Assembly: GCA_029448655.1 (NCBI GenBank)
Contig: JACCLO010000010.1
Location: 1-64,000 of the forward strand
From: Wolfiporia cocos
Taxonomy: Eukaryota > Basidiomycota > Agaricomycetes > Polyporales > Phaeolaceae
DNA: 64,000 nucleotides
Direction of reading: 5' to 3'
Shown here: positions 39,288-51,351 of the stretch, piece after piece
How positions within the stretch are numbered: position 1 is the stretch's first letter
How the letters are laid out: each line of letters starts with the position of its first letter
The notes under the pieces: generated by a model
What the model was told of the DNA's origin: nothing
What the model saw: the letters and a program-made list of their open reading frames with translations, nothing else
The model's database searches: none
Made by a program: the position numbers and the translations under genes

Positions 39288-39901
39288 TAACACAAGATAA
39301 CACTTACTTATAGTAGTTGCTTGGTTTGCTGGTTAGGCAGGATAGTTGTAAGAGTTAAGCAAGATACGTGGAGTGGTTAACTCGTAGTTGCAATGAATAG
39401 AACTGAGGCAATAGCGCTCAGCAAGTCCAGTATATATACATGATAAATAAGACCCCTAACAGTCTTATTAGATAATACTAGTGTCCGTATTCGTATGTAC
39501 AAGTCCCCAGGTACCTAAGTACTTAGTAATATACGATAAATACATATACCGATCAAAACCGGGATATAGGAAGGCGGCGTAGGCCGCACGAATGGCGTTT
39601 TGCGCTCTTGTCATTACAAAGACGGGGCGTGACCAAAGCCCGGTCCGCTGACGTTTATATGCTGACTGCTTTCGGACGGAATGTCCGATTGGCTGGAACT
39701 AGACATGTGACTGATGGTAACTACTAGTGATAAGATAAGACCGTCGTTACGGGAGATAACGCGGCCATCGTTTGGCACGTATGTAACCGTTAACTTATGA
39801 ACCAGATAAGCTAGTTATTGGTCTAGAAAGTCGTAGATAATTTGTAGAATTGCCGGAAAAATAGTAAGAAATATAGGGAAACTAGGAGAATTCTTGTGAC
39901 A
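39288..39901 (-). repeat. 3' LTR of element C
   Basis: 614 bp, TAACACAAG to CTTGTGACA on the plus strand, the reverse complement of the A LTR with a handful of substitutions. Polypurine tract AAGGGGGGG adjoins at 39904-39912. Confidence 0.93.
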
Positions 39902-39991
39902 TTACCCCCCCCTTAGATTTCAACGACCCCGTTGAGAGTAGAAGTTGTGCTAGAGCCCATTGAAGGGTTAGTCTTTACGATTTTTCCACTT

Positions 39992-42900
39992 TTATCGTCC
40001 TGTCGATCCAAAACCTTGTCTACCGCGCGTGGTTGGCTTGTCGAATTGTGCGTTGTAGGGACCACTTCCATGTAGGTGAGGTCGAATTTCTTTCTCGAAC
40101 TTCTCCTTTGTCATGGATTCCTGTATTTCGGGCGTGATTGCTACTTCGCAGATTAGCTGCGCAATTCTATCGCATTTCTTTACTTGGTACGGGTCTCCAG
40201 TGAGGTTCATCAACATGACAAAGACTTCTCCGCGGTAGTCATGGTCTATTACTCCTGCAAGGACATCGATGCCCTTTTTCGCAAGTCCAGACCTTGGCAC
40301 TATCCGACCGTATGTCCCATATGGAACTTTGATATGAATGTCTGTGGGGACCGTGGCGGATTTCCATGAATTAATTAGGATATCCTGCGCGGCGTATAGA
40401 TCGTAGCCGATCGCATCGGTTGTTCCCCTGGTCGGTAGTTTGCCATTGACTCCTACTTCGATTTCCAAGTCTTCGTTGAACTCAACGTCGGAATGTACCC
40501 ATTGCCCCGTAAAGGGATCGCGCTTGTAGTACACTTTCGGTTGTGTAGGATCAACATCGTCTCGATATTGGGGCCAGTCATCAGGCCAGACACATGTGTC
40601 CGAATCCCAATCTGGTGAGTCAGGGTCGAAGACGGCTATTGTCTGCCGTGTTCCGCCGAGTCTAGTTGATCGGCGAAGGGGTTGATTTGGGTCGGTACTA
40701 AGGGCTGAATATTTTGCCTTGTACTCGTCCAGTATCTCCTTAGCGTTAGCCAAATGTTCCTCGATTTCCCATGTGTCCTCTGCAGGTCCGGTGCCTTTCC
40801 AATGGATAAGGTATTCCCACCAGCCGCGTCGGTTACGATGGTCGAGAATGGCTTCCACTTCCCATTCTTCCGGGTCTTCCATTTCCATTGGTTTGTCAGC
40901 CGCAGGAGGATGACTTTTCTGACCTTCGATGGTTGATTCCTTGTACATGACCAGTTTTGAAGCGTGGAACACAGGGTGGTAAGCCCTATATTGCGCGTCC
41001 ATGTACACTTTGAACGTTACCGGTCCCAGTTTTTCCGTGATTCGGAATGGGCCGATGTAGCGAGGGGCTAGACTTCTTTCGGTGTCTTGCCAACTTCGCA
41101 CGTCCACGAGTACTTTGTCACCCACTTTGAAGGGGACAATTTGCTTCTTTTGGTCATAGTACCAGGACCATCTTTCGGCTGCAATTTTCATTGCCGCCTT
41201 AGCTTTCTCTTGTGCAGAGAACCGTGTGTTCGCAATTTCTACTAAGTCTTTATTTCGACTAGGTTCGAAACTGCTTGGTCCTGCAATAGAATGACGACCT
41301 AATTCTACCAGGAACGGAGATTCCTTGGTAGTTTCGCTGGCTGCATTATTGTACGCAAATTCCGCTGTTGGCAGGAACTCCGACCAGTTATCTTTTTGGT
41401 ACGTGTTGATGTAGCACCGCAGATACTGTTCGAGTATTTGATTTACTCGTCCGGTTTGTCCGTCTGCCTGCGGATGGTACGCAGTAGTCATCGACCTTTG
41501 AATTCCCAGCAGGGTGCACCATTCACCAAATAGTTTTGAGGCGAATTGTGTCCCTCTGTCCGATACTATCTGTTTCGGCAACCCGTGTAAGGGATATACC
41601 TTTTGATAGAGTGTCGTAGCTAGGTCTTTCGTTGAGAAGGTGTTTTCGATTGGGAAAAACCTTGCTCTTTTGGTCAATCGATCCACTACGACCATGATCG
41701 CGTCATGCATTCCCGATGGGGGTAGCTGAGTAATTAGGTCTATTGTCACCACTTCCCACGGGCCTGACGGCACCGGTAAGGGCTGCAGGGGGCCGTACGG
41801 CTTCTGCGGGTGGTTCTTCATACATTGGCATGTGTCACATCCGTCTACGTATTTTTGACGTAAACGAACATTCCCGGCCACCAATAGTTGCGGCTTAGCA
41901 ATTCGTATGTTTTGTAACGTCCGAAATGCCCAGCTGACTTGTGATCGTGATGATACTCGACCACTTGCCGTCTGATATCCGCTGGTGTAGCTGGAACGTA
42001 GACTTTGCCTCTTCGGAGGAGTAACCCTCCTTCGTAGTTCCATTCTGATAGGTCTTTTTTGAATTCACGAGGGCCGGATGAGAGCAGCTCCTTGTAGTCT
42101 TTTGTGACCTTGTCGTCTAGCAACGCTTTGCGAATCTCTCGGAGTATCGATTCATCTTCCGATTGTGGGGCAGCATGGGAGGTATCAAGAGCCATTGCCA
42201 TGTACTCTTGCTCGAACCACTCAGGTTTCAGAAGAACCTGATCGCGATTATCGAGATCCACCCCCTCCTCATGGTCTGGCCGCCTGGACAGAGGATCCGC
42301 GGTTAGCATTGTTTTGCCAGGTTTGTGCTTCATTTGGAAGTTGAAGCGTGAGAGGTACATTGCCCATCGGGCTTGTCGTCTCGTCAGTTTTTGTGCCGTT
42401 TTGAAATAGGTCAGGTTTAGATGATCCGACCATATCTCGAATTTTTCAGGATGTCCCTCTAGGTAGTGTCGCCACTCCTCTAGAGCCCTGATGACAGCCA
42501 ACATTTCCTTGTCGTAGATCTCATAGTTCCTTTCCGGGGCACTTAGCGATTTACTATAGTACGCCACGGGGTGGAATCTTTTATCCGTAGGATCTAACTG
42601 AGATAGTACTGCTCCGGTAGCGAAGTCTGACGCATCTGTTTCTACGCGGAAAGGCTGATCGTGCGACGGAATTCGAAGCACGGGCGCTTTGGTAAATGCT
42701 TCCTTTAGGGCTTGGAAAGCATTTTCCTACTCGGCGTCCCAATGCCAAGCTTCTGACTTTTTGGTCAGCATGGTGAGTGGTTTGGCTATTTTTGAGAAGC
42801 CTTCTATGAATCGCCTGTAGAAATTGGCAAATCCAAGGAAAGCTTGAACCTCTTTGACCTTAGTAGGTCTAGGCCAATCCTGAACTCCGGCGTACTTCTT

Positions 42901-44413
42901 CGGGTCCATCATGATGTTACCGTCGGAAATGATCATTCCTAGGTATTCGATGGATGACTGTTTGAAGAAGCACTTTTCGGGCTTAGCATACAAGTCCGAG
43001 TCCTTCAGGGTTTGTAGAACCCCTTTGGTAAGTCACCGATGTTCCTCCATGTCATTCCCGAAAATCAAGATGTCGTCTAGGTAGACAACCACCTTGCCGG
43101 TCCAAATGAACGGTGCGAGGATTGAATTCATCATCGCTTGGAACGTTGCGGGGGCATTGCAGAAACCGAAATACATTACCGTTGCCTCGTATAGTCCACG
43201 GTGTGTAATAAACGCCGTCTTCCATTCATCACCTTCCTTGATGCAGACATTATTGTATCCCCATCTAAGGTCTATTTTGGTGAAGATGGTCTCATGGGAC
43301 AATTCATCGATGAGGTCATCGATCCGAGGTATCGGATAACGATTTTTCACGGTTATTTCGTTTAGCCTCCTGTAATCGACAACCATCCGCAGTCCTCCGT
43401 CCTTTTTGTGGACGAAGAAGAGATGCCATCGGACTTTCGGACGGTCGAATGTAACCCTTCCGTAGTTCGGTGTCTATCCACTCATCCAAGCTATTACGCT
43501 CTTGGGGAGACATTTTGTATGGTTTTACCGGGGGAGGAAGCTGCGCATCTGGTTCAAGCACTATGGCGTGATCCCAGGGCTTCCGTTGCGGCATCCTCTC
43601 TGACGCCTTTTGTGAGAACACCGTTGGCCCATACTCTTGGTATTGTTCGGGCACTAACGATCGCCATTTTTCAACGTCAATCGGTGGTGTGTTTTCCTCA
43701 CGGTTGTCTGCTTCGTCGAGGTCTTTGTCAAGTACCTCGGCTACCAACTGTGTCAGCAGGTTCATTTCTTCGTCGTCAAGGGTTGCCACCCAAGCGATCA
43801 AAGGATTTTTGGGGTCCTCCTCTCCTAATATGTCCACGGGAGTGTCCCAAATCGAATTTACTTCGATGATTTCCTTTTCTGGGAGTTCAACTGCTTCCTC
43901 CTCAGAAGGGCGGTTACCCTTTTTTCTGGCGTACGGTTGGTCATGTGTACAGCGTGCATATTCCATTTCTCCTTTCCTCCAATCAAAGGTAGGATTGTGG
44001 AGACGTAACCAGTCATAGCCAAGGATTAGGTCTGGTTCTAGGTGCATGACCGTCAGACCTATTTTTTCCTTGTGTGTGCCATGTTGCATAAATGCTTTTA
44101 CTGATTGCGTTAAGCGGCCGGCGACGTTTTCTGTTCCGTCTGCGTTTGTAACCGTAATAGGAAACGCTAGTTTGTCGGTGACCAGCTTATGTTTATCGAC
44201 CAATCATTGTGATATGACCGATATGGTTGCACCGCTGTCGATTAAAGCCAGAGCCTGCACTTTTTGCCCATATACCCAGAGTGTAACTTCGACACGGAAT
44301 GATCGAGCGAAGTCGCGCGCATCGTTGCCAAAAATATGATACATTGACTCGAATACACTCTTTACAGCGGGTACGGGACTAAAATTACACGGGAGCACAA
44401 GTGGGCAGGTCAT
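39992..44413 (-). pseudogene. pol: Pol pseudogene of element C
   Basis: Same domain order as pol of A, from protease to chromodomain and dUTPase (the last at about 39992-40480). Breaks: stop at 44204-44206 (CGA to TGA relative to A), a small deletion near 43425, stop at 43033-43035 (CGA to TGA), stop at 42727-42729 (CAG to TAG), and loss of one A in a homopolymer near 41853. All three nonsense changes are C to T on the coding strand. Confidence 0.92.
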
Positions 44414-45108
44414 CACATGTGCTCGATGGGAAAACCCGAGGCAGAGCTTCCGTAGATGCCTAGGGTGTTTGCGGAATCGGCTATCCGCTTGCGAAGCCAG
44501 GGCAGATGTGTCCTGATGGAGTCGCCCGACGGTGTAGGTGCAGTCGAAGTCGAACCAGTCGACTGGGTCTGGACGGGGCTGGTGCTTTCAGCCGTTCGCA
44601 CCGAACTCCCGCTTTTCTCCTCATCGCTGATGCGCGTAGTGGGGGCCAGAGGAACCACCTCTGGTTGCTTCGGAACGTTGGTCCGGATGGTCCCTACGGT
44701 GACTTGGGGGGACTCATCTTCGTCGTCAGTCACCAGTTCCTGGGTGCTGACAACTCGGACCTTGTATTTCTTTTTCGGGTCCAATTTCTTCTGGCCCGAC
44801 TGTTGCGTTCCGCTCGACGAGCCTGTCGGCTTCGTCGTTCCGCTTCCACTACTGGCCGGCTTGGCTTCCTTCGGCTTGTTCTTAGGGTTCTCAGGACAGT
44901 CGCCCCATTTGTGTTGTCCAGGGTGCTTGCGACAGTCCTTCCCGTAAGAGCCGGTTTCCTTTGCCTTGCCTTTGCCTTTGTCATCAGCCTTGGCAGGCTT
45001 TGACGCAGCTTTTTCGGCGGTCTTGCCAGACCCCGACGACTCCTTCCTCTTTTCTTCCTCAAAGATTTTGCCTTTGAGCTTGTCCGGGTATTGCCTCTTG
45101 TAGAGGTC
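44413..45108 (-). pseudogene. gag: Gag C-terminal part of element C
   Basis: Encodes the end of the gag core, the C-x2-H-x3-H-x4-C knuckle and the S/T-rich tail. It ends at ATGTGATG, where TGA stops gag and the overlapping ATG starts pol. Upstream it is cut by element E; 56 further bp of the same gag lie at 57723-57778, after which F begins. Confidence 0.88.
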
Positions 45109-45639
45109 TGACACAGATATACGCTCATACCGTATAACCTGTGTACCGCTATCCTAGTATCCCTCAACCTAACACGCAAGTCCTTTGGGGGTCGTCCCCA
45201 CACCGCAGTGTCGAGGCGCAGACGAGCAGGTCTAAGGGGTGGCTAAGCCAGCAGGCGCACACAGTGGTAGAGGTGGTATACAGGGGGACAAGCCCCAACG
45301 TCGAGAATAACAAGCATGGGGCTGTAAGGCCCCAGCGCAGTAGACTATATACATGCTGTACTACAGAGGCGCGACGTAAGTCCTACCCTATAGTAAGGGA
45401 CCGTGCGTGCATGTCAGTCATGTGCTATAGTACGTAATCAAAGGGCGACCTATACACGTGAGTGGTTATGCTGCTGTCACAGATTTGGGACATGCCACTA
45501 TTTTTCCCGTATTTTTACCTATTTATCTGGTATTTCTACGACCTTGTAGACATTTATGCTGTTAAGCGCCCGTCTACACGTACACGCAACCAAACAACAC
45601 GTACACAACGCGGTATACGTCCACTTGTCATAACAACAC

Positions 45640-46732
45640 TGTCACAGATTTATCTGGGGCTTACAGCATTTTTTCCTACGATTATAGCAATTTACCTGGG
45701 ATTTATACGTCTAACTACAAGTTATCTACGGGTTAACTCCCATTGCCACAACGACAAGCTCTTAACTGGGCTTATCAACCACATGACTAGCTTACGTAAC
45801 GCTACGGTACAACCACGTCCAATAGCAACACTACAGCATACGTCATAGGTCTCGCCCGTCAGAGGAAGACCAAGCCACGTCATAGATCCTAGATCATAAT
45901 GATAGGCCGAGCGCGGCACGCTCGCATAATAATGTCCACATGTACAAACAGTGCCTCGCGGCCTTGTACTATTGGGTCGGCCTTCTCGGCTTCCCACCGC
46001 CATAAGATCCTTGATCACAATGGCACCTCAGGCGCGCCACGCCTTCGCATAATAATGGCAACACGACCATACAGCACTATAATAGCATCAAGGCTATATC
46101 GCTATAGGTCACGGCCTTCTCGGCCTCCCACGGACTCGGTGCTCTCCAAGTCCCGGGCTTCTGCCATCACGGCGTTGCCCAAACACCGGACCTCGCCTCA
46201 CGGCTAAGTCCAATACATGCCCCGGTAACCATCCGGACCGGGCTGTAACACATGCCACGGTACTTCCCGTCCAATGGCATAACGACCTCGGCATCTCGCC
46301 TTGGTCACCCAACGAAGACCGGCCAATCGCCATTATACCTCACGGTATCCGGCAACCGGCTTCCCATATACCCGGGCTGCGCCCGCGTTCATATGATAAT
46401 ACACACAAATCCCTCTCATACGATTGGTTCGGCCATTGGGGCCTTGCCACGGCCATTCTATGTAGAGTCCATAAACAGTAGATAAGATAAGCTTCGCCCT
46501 TTGGCAAAGCCACATAACCCGGAAAGGTAACGACTAGCTAGTAGCACGTGACCTTCCCATAAACATGTATATAACTAGGGGCTTGACGCCCTATAACTCT
46601 AGTTCTATTATTCTCTCGGCTTGCGCCGTAGAATAACCTCTCACATCCTGCTGCGCTGGTATTGCCTCCTCTCTAAGTCGCCTTATCTCAAGAATATAGG
46701 CACTTGGTGAGTCCCACAGGCATACTGTGTCA
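45640..46732 (+). mobile_element. Solo LTR, family K, AACAC target duplication
   Basis: 1093 bp, TGTCACAGATTTATC to CATACTGTGTCA, flanked by AACAC (45635-45639, 46733-46737). Matches the older minus-oriented copy at 6873-7993. TATA box CATGTATATA at 46564-46573; hairpin TAGGGGC/GCCCTA with loop TTGAC at 46576-46593. Confidence 0.95.
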
Positions 46733-47100
46733 AACACGTACATAATACGCCCGTACGCGTCAATGACTCAGCGGACTAACCTCCGGTGTCACGCGCCTTA
46801 CTCATACCCCGATACCGGGCTATGTCAGTACAATTGGATAAGCGGCCCGCTCGTTATCACATGCCAATGCCCTTACGATTACTCATATCCCGATACCGGT
46901 ACATAAGAATCGCATGCATGGCTTACTAACGTAGTTACAGCCACTTCCACAACACGGACCTACGGTCCAAACAAACGTTCTTACTGGTGCGGCCATTACC
47001 GGCGCACATGGTCTATTGTAGTTTACGACTTAGCTGTATTAGTTATGTCTGCGCACAGACCGTCTAACTGTTTGGCTCCTCTTCGAGTAACCAAACAAAG

Positions 47101-47149
47101 CATGTATATAAGTAGGGCTATCACTGCGGATAAGCCTTAGATTTGTTCT
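47101..47149 (+). promoter_or_regulatory. Core promoter, hairpin and self-primer of element D
   Basis: TATA box 47101-47110, then AGGGCT (47114-47119) pairing with AGCCTT (47133-47138, one G-T wobble), then AGATTTGTTCT (47139-47149), complementary to the site at 47274-47284. An upstream GCGCACAGACC lies at 47050-47060. Confidence 0.75.
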
Positions 47150-47273
47150 CTGCATTCGCACAGTTACATAACATCTCTGCTTGCGCCCACTAGTCTCCTC
47201 ACCAACCTCTAGCAACTCCTTCAAGTCGCTTACAAGGTTATAGTGTGAGTCCCACAGTCTAGTCTGTGTCATA

Positions 47274-47284
47274 AGAACAAATCT
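47274..47284 (+). promoter_or_regulatory. Primer binding site of element D (self-priming)
   Basis: AGAACAAATCT, two bases inside the LTR, pairs over 11 nt with 47139-47149. Confidence 0.78.
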
Positions 47285-48292
47285 CCCCCTACCCCCGCCC
47301 TTGCGCTTGCGCTTGGGCCTGGGTTTCTATCCTACAGGGGTATATTGCTCGTTGCTGCGCACATCCCTTTCTGCCTGACAAGGCGATTGGGGTGATAGTT
47401 GAGATCTGGGGGATACATCGCCATCCTCGGCAGAGGATTGGCAACCAGGGAAGCCACACCGCCTTTTTAGGCAGGAAGCCTACCTAACCCGGACTCCAGG
47501 GTCAAGGAGACATGGTCCTCGCTGACAAGCTTGGACTATGCGCGGTTAAGACCCGCCTGTGGAGAAAAGGGGACGGTCTGCCTGTGTGCGCCCAACCCCC
47601 TGTCATGGCAAGCGTTGTTCAGCGCCCCATCACTATCCACAGGGTCATCATTATGATGGCATGGGAATTTTCCAAAGCCGCCTCCCAGGCGTAAGGGACC
47701 TGCTTTGAACCCGTTATGGGAAAAGCAGTGAGGGGGGTGACGTAAAAAATCACCCTGCCATAGGTCACTCGCGGTAGCCAATAGCATAAGTCCTCCGGGC
47801 AGCTCGGCGTGCGAGCATGGGTCAAACGGATTTGGGGCCCCATTGGAAGAGAAGCGCGTGGCCCACTCCTTCGGGATGTGGAGCGCTGCTGTCTCGCGAT
47901 CTTAGATCGACAGTGGTTTTTTAGCCCTGATGTGACACCCATGTGGCTACAGACGGCAACCTCATTGTTGAAGCATGGACAGGCTAAGGGATGTAAAATC
48001 CCAGCCACTTTCCGGCATCGTCCCTCCGGGGCGGTGTTGTGTATCCGATTCCCAATCATCTGACCCAGGAACCGGCCTGGCAGTCAGCAACTCTACCCCT
48101 GGAGTCGGCGCCTCTGACCGTTAGGGTCATGCGAATATCCGCGCCGTCTCGGCACAGGGTTTGCGCGCAACATAAGAGTAATTATGCCCCGTAGTACACC
48201 TTCTTTGCTCCTGAAAAGGAGTCCACTACCCTACCTTACATAATCCCTTTTATTCCTGTTCTTGGACGTATCACTGGGAAACTTCGTTTCTC
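47285..48292 (+). ncRNA. Structured 5' leader of element D
   Basis: About 1 kb without a conserved ORF. GGGAT(GTAAA)ATCCC at 47988-48002 is the counterpart of the A and F hairpins in the same relative place. CTCCT-GAAA-AGGAG lies at 48208-48221, 70 nt before ORF0. Polypyrimidine start CTCCCCCTACCCCCGCCC as in A and F. Confidence 0.6.
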
Positions 48293-49216
48293 ATGAAGGC
48301 TGCACTTTCTAGAATCATGCCCCGCGTTACCCGTCGCACCCGTGGCTCCTCCACTGCCCCTTACGTTAAGCCGGCGAAGCGGTCACTTCTCAGCCGCATC
48401 GACACCGCTGACATTCCTCGGGCAGAGGACGTCACCTACACGCTTCCTGTAAAGGAAGACTACACCAGGAAGCTCCATCTTTGGGAGATTCCCGTCCACA
48501 TGCCAAAGCACATCGCTGAGGCTGGGAAACCCGCTCCTCGACCTCCCAAGCCAGTACCACTCGCCAAGCGAATCTGGACAGAGGAAGAGAAGCTAGCCGC
48601 TTCCATTACCGCCATGGAGAACCTAATCGAACTCCGCGAACTCAACAAGCTCAAGCTCGCCCGCGATAAGCTGAATAAGCGAATCGCCGCCAAACAAGCC
48701 GCCAAGGAAGCCAAACAAGCAGCTTCTTCACTGGCCCTCCGTCTCTCCAGCCCGGCGGCCGGACCTCCCGTTCCGACCAACCACAAGATTCTCGACCCTT
48801 CCCTCGTCTTTGGGAAGAAGAAGCCTCTCCAAGCATGCGATCAAGTTATTCCCATGCTAGAAGGCACTCTCACTCGTCTCACTCCTCTCGCCAACCACCC
48901 CCCTAATTACCCAGGCTTCCATATGGAAAACGACATGCGTTTCCATACTATGGTAGTAGAATTGGAGGATTTGGTGGATAACGTAAAGGATAGAGCGAGA
49001 CGGGGGAGGATCACCAATAGAGACTGGAGAATTATGAAAAAGTATTGCAAACAGCTCGGCAATATTTCCTTTTTGGATTGGCGTACGGACTTGGCTCGTA
49101 TCGTAGCAGAATGCGTAGCGCTACAAATTACTTTTGCCTTCGGTGTAACCCCACCTGACAAGGTGGCAGGGCCCTCAACTACTTCGGTAGAAGAGGATAT
49201 ACTCGCGATTGTATAG
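48293..49216 (+). CDS. ORF0 of element D, basic protein, 307 aa
   Basis: ATG 48293 is first; a second in-frame ATG at 48317 (MPRVTRRTRGS) is also possible. R/T/S/P-rich start; a charged helical stretch near residues 100-145 (ELNKLKLARDKLNKRIAAKQ); C-terminal pattern F-T...DL...R-R...D-R...KY...LD as in ORF0 of A. Ends 101 bp before gag. No named domain recognised. That the ORF stays open in both A and D, in different families, argues it is functional. Confidence 0.75.
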   Translation: MKAALSRIMPRVTRRTRGSSTAPYVKPAKRSLLSRIDTADIPRAEDVTYTLPVKEDYTRKLHLWEIPVHMPKHIAEAGKPAPRPPKPVPLAKRIWTEEEKLAASITAMENLIELRELNKLKLARDKLNKRIAAKQAAKEAKQAASSLALRLSSPAAGPPVPTNHKILDPSLVFGKKKPLQACDQVIPMLEGTLTRLTPLANHPPNYPGFHMENDMRFHTMVVELEDLVDNVKDRARRGRITNRDWRIMKKYCKQLGNISFLDWRTDLARIVAECVALQITFAFGVTPPDKVAGPSTTSVEEDILAIV

Positions 49217-49317
49217 TAGAAATACTATCATCTTTTAACTCTGAAATAGAGTGCGAGTGTGATCTATAACGAAAGTTGCAGCTTTCAAACCCAATCCCTT
49301 CTTAAGAATCTAAGACA

Positions 49318-51351
49318 ATGAGTAACCGGAAACTAACATTCGTCACAAACAGATTCACAATGTCTTCCACCTCCTCCGTCAGCACCCCCCTCGCCCCCCG
49401 CAAGATGCGCCTCCGCTCAGAAGGTCCGGTAACCCCGGTAGCAGGGACCTCAGGGACTCCACCCCTGGTGACCCTAGAGCACCTAAGCGAGGAAGAGGAA
49501 GAGGAAGAGGAAGGGGACGCACTCGAGTATGTCCCCCCACAAAGGGACTCCCCGTCCAACCCCATGGGAACGCGTCCGGGCACACCTATCCCCGGATACC
49601 CCCCGGCTCGCTACACCCATCCGATCGGGCCCGTAACAACCCTGGAAATGGAGTTCTCGGGTCCAGCACGACGAACCAACGCCGAGGTCGAAACAGGCCT
49701 CAAGTCGTACCTCCCAGAGGAGGAACATCACAAGGTGGACGGACCCCTTCATGGGGCAATTCTCGACGCCGCCGTACAACGAAGTGCGGCAATCAGTCAC
49801 GACACGGCCGAGACCCTTGGTCGAATGGTGCACGCCCGCCTGGAGCGAATCCATGGCAGAATCGACTCCCTGGCTGGGCAATCCAGGGCAATCGAACAGA
49901 AGGCCCAAGACGAGCTACACGAAGCGGTCAACTCGGTCCGCAACGAGGTTGTGTCCACTCTGGTGGACCTCGGCAAGGAACTCCGAAATGAGTACACCGC
50001 CAAGTTCTCCGAAATGGAAAAGCAGCTCCGAAAGGACTACCGGTCCCGGCTCGACGATCTCGAAGATGCGTTTGCCGAGCGCATGGAGAAGGTCGAGGAG
50101 GAACTTCGGAGGAGCCGAAAGAACCCCTCCGTTCCCAACCCTCCCGGCGTCCGCACGCCCCCGGAAGACCCAGCACCGGCCCCTGGCAATGCTCAAGCCC
50201 GTGCAGCCGAGGCCGCTGCCGCCGCACAAGCTGCAGCCGTTGCTGCAGCAGCCGTCGCCCCGCAGATTCCAGGTCTGCCTCAAAACCTGAAAATCCCCCC
50301 TCCCCCCGAATTCTCTGGCTCATCTGGAAAGGTGACTGCGCAGGAATGGGTGGAGAAGATGGGTCTTTATTTCGGCACTCTCCGTGTTTACGACGACCAC
50401 GACCGCATTACCACCGCCCTGTTCCGAGTAACCGGGGACGCCTACAAATTTTTCTCGCCTCTTATCAAAAAGGCAGGAAACGGCGAGCCCCTCGGCACAT
50501 GGGAGGACTTCACCAAGTCGGTGATGGTCCAGTACGGTAAAATGACGGACAAAGAAATCGCGAAAAAGGAGATCCGAGGCTACTACGGTACCAAGGGCAA
50601 GGAACTCGCCGAATCGAACTATTTCAATTACTGCGAGCGTTTCCGTACCCTCGGCCGCCTATCGGAAACCGCCAACGAGACCCTGGTGTGGGAGTTCACC
50701 GAAACACTCCCCGAAAAGGTTAAGGACACCTTGAACGTCCTCGGCAGGACCCCCTTCTTCAAGGCCCCAACCGACATCGAGCCCCTCATCGACTTCGCCC
50801 TGGAAATGTACCAAACGTCATATCCAGACAAGATCAAGGGTTCGATCTTCGAGAAGGCCGGCAAGAAGGACTCGGCTCCTGCCGAAAAGAAGGAGACGTC
50901 CTCCGCTTCTGCAAAGAAGTCGGAGAAAAAGAAGGACAAGGGAAAGGCGCCCGCCAAAGCCCCCGCCGACACCGCCAACGCCGTCTGCACCTACTGCAAG
51001 CAGACGGGACACTACTTCAACAAGTGTCCTAAGCTTGCCGCGGACAAGGCTGCGGGAACGTTCGTGCCTGCCGCTCAGCGGGCCGAACAACAAAGGGTGA
51101 AGGATGCAGCTGCCGCGTCTGGAAAGACCACGGCTGCTCCTTCGGGTAGTGGAAAGGGACAGGCTTCTGGCAAGAAGCCGTACTCGGCGCCCCCCGCGGA
51201 TGGCAAGACGTATCGTGCCCGAACGATCTGGGAAGAAGTGACGGCTGACTCAAGCTCAGCAGGACCCTCGGCCCCCGCCACCATCGTCGCCAATGTCGGG
51301 ACCATCTCGGTTCCCCTCGCCCCAACCACACGTCTCGAAGACGTTCTGTGA
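49318..51351 (+). CDS. gag: Gag polyprotein of element D, 677 aa
   Basis: ATG 49318; a second ATG at 49360 is possible. Acidic run (EEEEEEEE) near residue 60; coiled coil at about 180-275; an A/P-rich hinge; gag core at about 325-520 (AQEWVEKMGLYFG, then KMTDKEIAKKEIRGYYG); K-rich stretch; canonical knuckle CTYCKQTGHYFNKC at about 559-572. The S/P-rich end overlaps the start of pol by 59 bp in another frame. Confidence 0.93.
   Translation: MSNRKLTFVTNRFTMSSTSSVSTPLAPRKMRLRSEGPVTPVAGTSGTPPLVTLEHLSEEEEEEEEGDALEYVPPQRDSPSNPMGTRPGTPIPGYPPARYTHPIGPVTTLEMEFSGPARRTNAEVETGLKSYLPEEEHHKVDGPLHGAILDAAVQRSAAISHDTAETLGRMVHARLERIHGRIDSLAGQSRAIEQKAQDELHEAVNSVRNEVVSTLVDLGKELRNEYTAKFSEMEKQLRKDYRSRLDDLEDAFAERMEKVEEELRRSRKNPSVPNPPGVRTPPEDPAPAPGNAQARAAEAAAAAQAAAVAAAAVAPQIPGLPQNLKIPPPPEFSGSSGKVTAQEWVEKMGLYFGTLRVYDDHDRITTALFRVTGDAYKFFSPLIKKAGNGEPLGTWEDFTKSVMVQYGKMTDKEIAKKEIRGYYGTKGKELAESNYFNYCERFRTLGRLSETANETLVWEFTETLPEKVKDTLNVLGRTPFFKAPTDIEPLIDFALEMYQTSYPDKIKGSIFEKAGKKDSAPAEKKETSSASAKKSEKKKDKGKAPAKAPADTANAVCTYCKQTGHYFNKCPKLAADKAAGTFVPAAQRAEQQRVKDAAAASGKTTAAPSGSGKGQASGKKPYSAPPADGKTYRARTIWEEVTADSSSAGPSAPATIVANVGTISVPLAPTTRLEDVL

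Larger units (their letters stand above)
45475..47271 (+). repeat. 5' LTR of element D, enlarged by a solo LTR
   Basis: 1797 bp; removing 45640-46737 leaves 699 bp, exactly the length of the 3' LTR 55869-56567. Confidence 0.95.

Noticed and set aside
38523..39290. Plus-strand ORFs (70 and 130 codons) opposite the low-complexity gene
   Set aside because: The minus-strand reading has a consistent intron and stop; the plus frames are S/V-rich shadows.
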